Made by a program: the position numbers and the translations under genes. From an uncultured Prevotellaceae bacterium (lineage in GTDB: Bacteria; Bacteroidota; Bacteroidia; Bacteroidales; Bacteroidaceae), in NCBI GenBank assembly GCA_902803455.1, contig CADCQC010000312.1:1-5296 (forward strand): DNA of 5,296 nucleotides, in the 5' to 3' direction. The notes beneath the pieces are model-generated. The model saw only the letters and a list, made by a program, of their open reading frames with translations. It was not told the origin of the DNA and ran no database searches. Numbering within the stretch: position 1 is the first letter of the stretch; each line of letters begins with the position of its first letter. Positions 1 to 5,296 of the stretch are shown piece by piece.

Positions 1-134
1 CCTATAATTCCGATTTTGGCCCCATAGAAGAAACTGAGGTAGATGTTTTTTAGAACCTGCTTTTGATTTTGCTGGATGATTTTATTCACTCCCACCATGG
101 AGAAAATCACCTTTTTGTCATCGATTGTAGCCAT
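1..134 (-). CDS. ettA: Energy-dependent translational throttle protein EttA (ABC-F ATPase), 5' end only
   Basis: Only the first 44 codons are in the window; the gene runs off the left edge. The reading frame begins ATG-GCT-ACA at 134 and contains LKNIYLSFFYGAKIGII at residues 28-44. This closely matches the start of E. coli EttA (LKNISLSFFPGAKIGVLG), in which the Walker A loop follows directly; here that loop lies just beyond the edge. ABC-F proteins of this class bind the ribosomal E site and couple early elongation to the ATP/ADP ratio; they are cytosolic and have no membrane domain. The start is secure: an in-frame TGA sits two codons upstream, and an AAAGGA site lies 6 bases before the ATG. 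The gene follows the efflux operon on the same strand after a 72-bp gap. Other ABC-F members (Uup, antibiotic-resistance types) are less likely because the N-terminal block is EttA-like, but the diagnostic linker region is not visible. Confidence 0.88.
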   Translation of the reverse strand, partial: MATIDDKKVIFSMVGVNKIIQQNQKQVLKNIYLSFFYGAKIGII

Positions 135-140
135 AATTCA

Positions 141-146
141 TCCTTT
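141..146 (-). promoter_or_regulatory. Ribosome binding site of ettA
   Basis: On the minus strand AAAGGA ends 6 bases before the ATG at 134, which is a good Shine-Dalgarno match and spacing. It is stronger than anything in front of the outer-membrane channel gene of this window, and it supports the chosen start of the short ettA fragment. It begins 10 bases downstream of the inverted repeat at 157-178. Confidence 0.65.
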
Positions 147-156
147 ATGCTTCAAA

Positions 157-178
157 GAAAACTCAAGAATGAGTTTTC
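157..178 (-). terminator. Perfect 8-bp inverted repeat between the efflux operon and ettA; possible weak terminator
   Basis: The arms GAAAACTC and GAGTTTTC (157-164 and 171-178) are perfectly complementary around a 6-base loop. In the minus-strand transcript the 3' arm runs into TTTG, so a U-rich tract (TTTTCTTT) spans the end of the stem, as in an intrinsic terminator. The stem has only three G-C pairs next to the loop plus one at its base, and the U run is broken by C, so termination would be weak or partial. It lies 28 bases past the channel gene's stop codon and 10 bases before the ettA ribosome binding site. It may instead be an mRNA-stabilising or attenuating hairpin, or chance in AT-rich spacer. 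The pairing is seen directly; the function is inferred. Confidence 0.4.
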
Positions 179-206
179 ACAGAATAATCATTTATTTATT
201 ATTTCA

Positions 207-1538
207 TCAATTGCCAGTAGCTTGATTATACTCTACCAATTTGTTTTGGTAATCAGCATAAGCATCCGTATATTGGTCACATTTCTGCTGATATAGCATT
301 TGAGCTTCCAGCAAGTCAGACATCTTTGTTGTACCAGCTTTGTAGAAGTTTCTGTTAAGGCGCAGATTTTCTTTTGCCTGATCGATACTTCGCTGAGCGA
401 TGGTCATTTGCTGATAGGCTTCAGTGACATCATTGTAAGCTTTCTGCATCCGAATTTGGAGGAGTTCGGCTTTATCCTGCTGTTCATCCACCGCCTTCAT
501 ATATTCGATTTTTTTATGTTTGATGTCATGCGATCCCCCCCACCAGTCGGAAATAGGTATGCTGACCGTAGCAAAAACCATCCCGAAAGAATGGTCTTTT
601 TCGAGCAGGTTATGATAATTATACCCAGCACCCACCGCCACTGAAGGAAGATTTTTCCCGATGGCCATTTTCTTCTGCAATTTGGCAGCCTCCACCTGTT
701 TTCCCAGTAACTGATATTCAGTAGTTCCGAGCAACGCCTGCTGATGGTCATGCCTCATTGGAATTTGCACCTCCGCATGATCTTCCACGAGTGAGAAAGA
801 AGTATCTTTTAAGCCACAATATTGTGCCAATATCATTTTTAGGACAGCCAGTCCGTTATTCAGTTTCAGTTTTTGGCTTTCGAGGTCATTCTGCCTCAGT
901 TGGACCTGCAACAAATCATTGCTCAAGGTCACTCCAGCCTTCACCGCCATATCGACATCTTTCTGTAGTTCTTTCAACAAAGTATCGACCGCCGCGATGG
1001 TTTTCAATTTTTCCTGCAAGGAGATAATCTGCCAGAAATACTGTTGTGCCGTCTTCTCAATCTCATTTTCAGACAATTGGTATTTCAACTGGCTAACCTC
1101 CTCCCCTACTTTTGCCAGTTTGTTACCATTGATGATCTGTCCTCCAGCGAAGACAGGTTGTACGGCCATCAAGCTCCCGATAGTCCCATTTTTCATCATC
1201 GAGACATTGACAGGGTCAGACAGTGCGAGCAGCGCCTCAGGAGGCAACGATGCCATCAAGGTAGGAATCAGTGATGCCGGAATGATTTCCGACGGATTAA
1301 TGGTAGTCTCAGCCATTCCTTTATTGGCATTGAACCACAGTCCAGTAGCACTGATATTTGGGAAGAATTTGGTGAAAGCCTCCTTTCTTTTTTGCATCGC
1401 CGCCTCGATGTCATAGTTAGCTTGACGCATAGCGCTATTGTTATGTCGAGCCGAGTCAAGGATCTGTGCAAGGTGATAAGTCTGCGCAGAAGCAGACATC
1501 ATCCAGCATGCGGCCATTATCATGAATAACTTTTTCAT
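207..1538 (-). CDS. TolC-family outer-membrane efflux channel protein
   Basis: This is the outer-membrane exit duct of the tripartite pump: family members form trimers with a barrel in the outer membrane and a long periplasmic helical tunnel that docks on the adaptor. The protein has 443 residues, a normal length. Residues 1-18 form a signal peptide (basic KK, hydrophobic core, SASA then Q) with no proper lipobox, so it is probably not a lipoprotein. The two internally repeated outer-membrane-efflux domains cover about 20-240 and 265-440. Family landmarks are QPVFAGGQI at 127-135, its second-repeat counterpart VSIPISDWWGG at 325-335, and the helix signature YKAGTTKMSDLLEAQ at 399-413, which echoes AGVTLSNDLLQVQ at 201-213. 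Long glutamine- and lysine-rich helices lie between. The ATG is only 3 bases after the RND stop codon (TAG-AAT-ATG) and has no clear Shine-Dalgarno site, so translational coupling to the pump gene is likely. Residues about 71-120 form a longer than usual loop region. Substrate unknown. Confidence 0.93.
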   Translation of the reverse strand: MKKLFMIMAACWMMSASAQTYHLAQILDSARHNNSAMRQANYDIEAAMQKRKEAFTKFFPNISATGLWFNANKGMAETTINPSEIIPASLIPTLMASLPPEALLALSDPVNVSMMKNGTIGSLMAVQPVFAGGQIINGNKLAKVGEEVSQLKYQLSENEIEKTAQQYFWQIISLQEKLKTIAAVDTLLKELQKDVDMAVKAGVTLSNDLLQVQLRQNDLESQKLKLNNGLAVLKMILAQYCGLKDTSFSLVEDHAEVQIPMRHDHQQALLGTTEYQLLGKQVEAAKLQKKMAIGKNLPSVAVGAGYNYHNLLEKDHSFGMVFATVSIPISDWWGGSHDIKHKKIEYMKAVDEQQDKAELLQIRMQKAYNDVTEAYQQMTIAQRSIDQAKENLRLNRNFYKAGTTKMSDLLEAQMLYQQKCDQYTDAYADYQNKLVEYNQATGN

Positions 1539-1541
1539 ATT

Positions 1542-4500
1542 CTATTTCAAATTAACTTTCCAATAGATGACAGGAAGCATAGTGACGACCATGATCAAAG
1601 AACCAATACCACCAGCGAAGATAGTGACCCCCACAGGCATCCAGAATGAAGACTGAGCAATAATCATCGGCACGACACCGACAGCGGTTGTAGCAGTAGT
1701 GAGGAAGATCGGCACCATCCGTCGTTTTCCCGCATCATAGGCAGCCTGTTTCACCGCTTCGTTGTACGTCTTCTTGTCAACCGTCCAATCACCATGTTCG
1801 GCCACATATTTTTTGATCAGTTCAATCGCATGTTCGAAGATCAAGATCTCATTACGCATGATCATACCCATCAATGTGATGAGTCCGAAAATGGAAGTGA
1901 GTCCAAGAGCACGGTTCATCAGTCCAAGTCCGATGAGCGCCCCCGGAATCATCAGTCCGAGAGCAGCCATACAAATGGAAGTGATGCCATACTTTTTGAA
2001 ATTGAACAACAAGAAGAAAAACACGATGATCATCGCGATAATGATACCTCCGAGAATCTGTGGAATAGCCTCATCGCCATATTCGATCTCACCACCGACC
2101 TCACAGCGGACCCCCTGGGGCAACAGGATTTCCTTCTGCATGATCTCAGCGATCCTGTTTTCCACGGGAGCGGTGAAGACACCATTAGCAAACTGAGCCG
2201 TGACGGTGATGCAACGCTCGCCTCCCCGGTGTACGATGCGGCATTCGGTCCACTTAGGAAGCACTTTAGCAATCTGCCTCAAAGGAATGGTGCTATTGTT
2301 TCCTTCCATACCAGCCGAGAGCATCGTCCAAGGAGATGAGATACCGAGGTCGGCCACATCAGAGAAGGTCATGTCGGCATCATCCTTCACGACGATGGGT
2401 AATTCATAGTTACCCTCCCAGATCTGCCCCACTTTCAAGTCACTCGACGTAGCACTGAGAGCCAGTTGCGCCGTTGTCCGTGAGATGCCCAACTGCGCAG
2501 AAGCCACCGGGTCGAGTTCCACATTGATAATTGGATACGGTTGGAAATAATCCGTATGCACCCACTCCAGTTCAGGCATCTTTCTCATCACGTCCATCAG
2601 CCGGTCAGCCACCACATGCAAAGAGTCGAGATTATCTCCATAGAATCTGTATTCCAATTCGTTGACCTCCAGGTAATCCAGTCTTTTAAACTTGACATAC
2701 GCTTTTGGGAAAGCCTCGCTGAGCATCGGCTGATAATCCGCCAACAAGTCGAGCGTCGCCTTGTCGGATTCAGTATTGACAATAAACTGAGCGTAATTGT
2801 CCCCTGCGATCTGTGGGGCATAAGCATCCATGAATCGCGGTGAAGAACACCCGATAAAACCAGTAATGCTCTTGACGCGTTCATCTTTCTCCAAGACATG
2901 CTGTACAGAATCTGCAATCAATTCTGTTTCCGCCATACCCTTTCCATCGGGCAAGAAGATCTCTACGGCGAACTGGTCGCGGTCAGCATAGGGGAAAAGG
3001 CGTATTTTCAGTGTAGGAATGATGAGCAAAGACAACAAGATCACCCCTATTCCACCAAGGATTGTTATCCAAGGATGCCTGAAAGTGAAATCGAGCACTT
3101 GATTATAGGTAGCCTGCACCCATTGTGTAATCGCATTCCCTCCAGTTTTCACCTTATCAGGCTTAATGATTTTCACCTCCAAAAATGGGATAACGGTGAC
3201 AGCCAGGAAGAGCGAAACCATCAAGTTGATCGTAATCGTCCACGGGAAATCCTTCAAGCAATCGTGGAACATGCCCTTCATCGTGATGAGAAATGGGAAG
3301 AAGATGGCGCAAATGCAAATGGTGGCAAGCATCATAGGCATGAAATACTGCTTTGCCGACTCGACGGCAGCCACTTTTGGTTCAAATCCCTTTCCCAGAT
3401 ACTCCAGATACCCATCGATGACCACAATACTGTTGTCGACAATCATTCCGAGCACGACAATCAGCGCAGCGAGCGTGACAATATTCAGCTCGATACCGAC
3501 CAAATACATGATAGCCACCGAGACGAAGGTACTCAGCGGAATCGTAATGGCAGCCACGATAGCCGACCTCAGCGGGAAGAGCACCATCATGACGAGTATG
3601 ATGATGACCATGGCAATCAGCAGGTCACGTAAGAAATCCCTTACGCTGACGCTCACCACCTTTGGTTTGTCGGCGATACGTGTGATATTGACGTCCTCAG
3701 GCATCTCATTTTTCCGGAAATCTTCGAGTACATTGTCCACCTCGGTACCATACTGCACGACATTGTTTCCCGGTGTCATCTCCATGGAAAGCAAGACACA
3801 GGGATGTCCATTCTGTTCGATACGACTAGACATCGGCTCATACTCTCTGACGACCCGAGCCACATCCCTCACTCTGGCCACTTTTCCTGTGACAGGATCG
3901 CTGAAAATAATCAAATTAGCGATTTCCTCCTCGCTATCCTCAGTTGTCTCGATATGGATCGGGATATGCTGGTCATCATCGCTGACACTTCCACTGAGCG
4001 TCGTGATCCCTTGAGCCTGCAAATGGCTGAACAGCATCTGCTGTCCTATTCCGTAAGCCTGAAGTCTTTGTCGGTCAATATAGAGACTGATTTGTTGTTT
4101 CTGTTCTCCAAAAAGTTTGACATTCGCCACAGATGGGATACGTCTGAGTCTGTCGCTAAGGTCATCACTATATTCTTTCAGTTCGCGGTAACTGCGCTGA
4201 TCGCTCTCGATGGCAATCAGCAATGCCGAAGTATTTCCGAAGTCATCATTGACCACAATAGCCAATACCCCAGTAGGGAGTTGTGATTTAAAGCTATTCA
4301 GTCCATGTTTGATTTTGCTCCATACCTCATCTTTGTTGTTGACATTGTCATTGAGCTTCACCATCATGATACACATCCCATTCTGCGATGTGGTGGTGGT
4401 TTTTACTCTGTTGACCTCTCCAAAGGTGAAGAGGTAACGCTCCAAGGGCCTTGCCACCTGCTGCTCCACTTCTTCAGATGTAGCCCCGGGATAGACAGCC

Positions 4501-4655
4501 ACGACAACACCCTGTCGGATAGTAGCATGAGGAAATTCATCTTTCGGCATGTCGTACATACCGAAGACACCAAGCACAAACAAGATGACGATGATGAGCA
4601 AGGTGATCGAATAGTGTTCCAATGGCCATAAGAGCCAATTCATCTTCTTCTCCAT
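1542..4655 (-). CDS. RND-family efflux pump, inner-membrane permease subunit (AcrB/HAE-like)
   Basis: This is the proton-driven inner-membrane pump of the tripartite system; RND pumps work as trimers that take substrate from the periplasm or outer leaflet. At 1037 residues it is full length for the family. Layout: TM1 about 13-33, first periplasmic porter/docking loop about 34-340, TM2-TM6 about 344-492, TM7 about 529-548, second periplasmic loop about 550-865, TM8-TM12 about 868-1032. TM4 carries GMIVDNSIVVID, with Asp407 where AcrB has its first essential Asp but Asn408 in place of the second. TM10 has Arg934 where AcrB has Lys940, and TM11 keeps the Arg979/Thr986 pair (AcrB Arg971/Thr978). 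SSPRFMDAYAP at 604-614 resembles the APRFY loop of many HAE pumps. I see no reason to call it a metal pump. The adaptor gene ends 21 bases upstream and the channel gene starts 3 bases downstream, so one operon is likely. The start may instead be Met5 (ATG at 4643), which has the better ribosome binding site. Confidence 0.96.
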   Translation of the reverse strand: MEKKMNWLLWPLEHYSITLLIIVILFVLGVFGMYDMPKDEFPHATIRQGVVVAVYPGATSEEVEQQVARPLERYLFTFGEVNRVKTTTTSQNGMCIMMVKLNDNVNNKDEVWSKIKHGLNSFKSQLPTGVLAIVVNDDFGNTSALLIAIESDQRSYRELKEYSDDLSDRLRRIPSVANVKLFGEQKQQISLYIDRQRLQAYGIGQQMLFSHLQAQGITTLSGSVSDDDQHIPIHIETTEDSEEEIANLIIFSDPVTGKVARVRDVARVVREYEPMSSRIEQNGHPCVLLSMEMTPGNNVVQYGTEVDNVLEDFRKNEMPEDVNITRIADKPKVVSVSVRDFLRDLLIAMVIIILVMMVLFPLRSAIVAAITIPLSTFVSVAIMYLVGIELNIVTLAALIVVLGMIVDNSIVVIDGYLEYLGKGFEPKVAAVESAKQYFMPMMLATICICAIFFPFLITMKGMFHDCLKDFPWTITINLMVSLFLAVTVIPFLEVKIIKPDKVKTGGNAITQWVQATYNQVLDFTFRHPWITILGGIGVILLSLLIIPTLKIRLFPYADRDQFAVEIFLPDGKGMAETELIADSVQHVLEKDERVKSITGFIGCSSPRFMDAYAPQIAGDNYAQFIVNTESDKATLDLLADYQPMLSEAFPKAYVKFKRLDYLEVNELEYRFYGDNLDSLHVVADRLMDVMRKMPELEWVHTDYFQPYPIINVELDPVASAQLGISRTTAQLALSATSSDLKVGQIWEGNYELPIVVKDDADMTFSDVADLGISSPWTMLSAGMEGNNSTIPLRQIAKVLPKWTECRIVHRGGERCITVTAQFANGVFTAPVENRIAEIMQKEILLPQGVRCEVGGEIEYGDEAIPQILGGIIIAMIIVFFFLLFNFKKYGITSICMAALGLMIPGALIGLGLMNRALGLTSIFGLITLMGMIMRNEILIFEHAIELIKKYVAEHGDWTVDKKTYNEAVKQAAYDAGKRRMVPIFLTTATTAVGVVPMIIAQSSFWMPVGVTIFAGGIGSLIMVVTMLPVIYWKVNLK
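4650..4653 (-). promoter_or_regulatory. GGAG Shine-Dalgarno-like site inside the annotated start of the RND gene
   Basis: Minus-strand GGAG overlaps the first ATG (ATG-GAG) and ends 6 bases before the in-frame ATG at 4643, giving a protein that begins MNWLLWPLEH. The upstream ATG at 4655 is preceded only by a purine run (GAAAAAG). Spacing therefore favours the inner start, although Bacteroidota often do not rely on Shine-Dalgarno pairing. The difference is four residues (MEKK) in the cytosolic N-terminus, ahead of TM1. Confidence 0.4.
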
Positions 4656-4676
4656 CTTTTTCTATTCTTCAGCATT

Positions 4677-5296
4677 TCACCTTTTGAAAATCACCTTTGA
4701 TCCCTCACTCAATTTCTGGTATCCTTCGGTGACGAATCTCTGTCCGAAATTGACTCCCTGCTTAATCACTATTCTGTTGCCAATTACCGGCCCGACCTCC
4801 ACCTTCGTCCGATGGGCCAGACTATCTTTGTCGATGGTCCAGACGAACAAAGATCCGTCAGCCGCCTTTTGCACGGCAGTCACAGGCATTGTTTTTCCCT
4901 TCAGCAACACCCCTCCCTCTACATCGAATGTCACACTGGCCACCATTCCCGGCAGTAACTTTCTGTCAACATTTGGAACATTGATACGGACATCATAGGT
5001 ATGTGTCAAAGCATCGGCGACAACTCCTTTTTCTATCCTCCCACCTCTGACCATCTTATCAGCCGCTTCGACACGTATGGAAGAAGGAGTATTGGGATTG
5101 ATGCTGCTCATCTCGACCTCAGGAATGGCCACTTTCACTTTGACAGAGCTGATATCAAGGATGGTGACGACCGCTTGCGAAGGCATAGCCGTCTCACCCG
5201 CTCCCACCTGTTTACGTCCGATGACTCCCGAAACCGGTGCATAGAGCCGAGTATCGGCCAAGTTTTTGCGCATAATATTCTCTGTGGCAGTAGCCG
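4677..5296 (-). CDS. Periplasmic adaptor subunit (membrane fusion protein, HlyD/AcrA family) of the RND pump, N-terminus missing
   Basis: The adaptor links the RND pump to the TolC-like channel across the periplasm. The frame is open to the right edge, so the start, signal peptide or lipid anchor, and most of the helical hairpin are outside the window; 205 C-terminal residues are visible. In order they show the end of the hairpin helix (about 1-14, ENIMRKNLADTRL), the second half of the lipoyl domain with the typical RLYAPVSGVIG (16-26) and the AVVTILDISSVKV strand (41-53), the beta-barrel domain (about 54-126, ending near LLPGMVASVTF), and a membrane-proximal domain (about 130-205). The Met at 5273 is internal, because the preceding in-frame codons (ATATENI) continue the coiled-coil helix. 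The stop TGA is 21 bases before the RND start, so the genes are surely cotranscribed. The operon promoter and any regulator would lie further right. Confidence 0.93.
   Translation of the reverse strand, partial: ATATENIMRKNLADTRLYAPVSGVIGRKQVGAGETAMPSQAVVTILDISSVKVKVAIPEVEMSSINPNTPSSIRVEAADKMVRGGRIEKGVVADALTHTYDVRINVPNVDRKLLPGMVASVTFDVEGGVLLKGKTMPVTAVQKAADGSLFVWTIDKDSLAHRTKVEVGPVIGNRIVIKQGVNFGQRFVTEGYQKLSEGSKVIFKR

Noticed and set aside
153..181. Possible Bacteroidota promoter for ettA (minus-strand TTTCTTTG as the -7 box, TGTG as the -33 box)
   Set aside because: The -7 match to TAnnTTTG has a mismatch in the key A, the -33 match is poor, the spacing is about 17 rather than about 19-21 bases, and the site overlaps the hairpin. 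Too weak to list as a feature.
63..296. A 77-codon plus-strand open frame with a hydrophobic C-terminal half, spanning the ettA start and the channel gene's end
   Set aside because: It overlaps the ettA coding start, the spacer hairpin and the 3' end of the channel gene on the opposite strand, has no Shine-Dalgarno site, and its hydrophobic tail is the shadow of the channel gene's helix.
919..1416. A 165-codon plus-strand open frame opposite the outer-membrane channel gene
   Set aside because: The minus-strand TolC-family gene explains this stretch fully; the plus-strand product has no recognisable domain or ribosome binding site.
2898..3632. A 244-codon plus-strand open frame, His/Asp/Arg/Glu-rich
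   Set aside because: It is antisense to the RND gene and overlaps another antisense frame. The charged, His-rich composition is the reverse-complement shadow of hydrophobic codons, and no start context or domain supports it.
3166..4014. A 282-codon open frame on the plus strand, opposite the RND gene
   Set aside because: It lies wholly antisense to a well-supported pump gene. Its translation is low-complexity Ser/Thr/Ile/Met-rich with no recognisable domain, as expected from the complement of a membrane-protein gene.
1542..4655. Heavy-metal (CusA-like) RND pump
   Set aside because: The TM4 motif GMIVDNSIVVID and the APRF-like loop fit the HAE type. I see no CusA-style methionine relay or metal-binding His/Met cluster, and no metal-resistance gene in the neighbourhood.

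Overview
The window looks like a chromosomal stretch from a member of the Bacteroidota, most likely order Bacteroidales (Prevotella-like). I infer this from the style of the efflux proteins, the N-terminus of the partial ABC-F gene, the scarcity of strong Shine-Dalgarno sites, and a moderate base composition (roughly mid-40s % GC by eye). The genus cannot be fixed without a database search. All recognised genes lie on the minus strand and are read from right to left.

Layout, in transcription order: (1) 5296-4677, the C-terminal two thirds or so of a periplasmic adaptor (membrane fusion protein, HlyD/AcrA family), cut by the window edge; (2) 4655-1542, a complete 1037-residue RND inner-membrane pump; (3) 1538-207, a complete 443-residue TolC-type outer-membrane channel with a signal peptide; (4) a 72-bp gap holding a perfect 8-bp inverted repeat and the ribosome binding site of the next gene; (5) 134-1, the first 44 codons of an ABC-F ATPase matching EttA, cut by the left edge.

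Genes 1-3 form a compact operon, with gaps of 21 and 3 bp, that encodes a whole tripartite efflux pump. The RND protein uses the proton gradient to drive export, the adaptor bridges the periplasm, and the TolC-like channel crosses the outer membrane. The substrate cannot be read from the sequence. The pump looks like the drug/amphiphile type (HAE) rather than a heavy-metal pump. No regulator gene or operon promoter lies in the window; both would be beyond the right edge. EttA is a ribosome-associated factor with no obvious functional tie to efflux, and whether it shares the operon transcript is open.

There are no RNA genes, mobile elements, CRISPR arrays or long repeats that I can see, and no gene-free stretch over 300 bases. 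I found no new system here. The points worth a second look are small: unusual charged residues in the pump's proton-relay helices, the hairpin just upstream of ettA, an ambiguous pump start codon, and a long surface-loop region in the outer-membrane channel.
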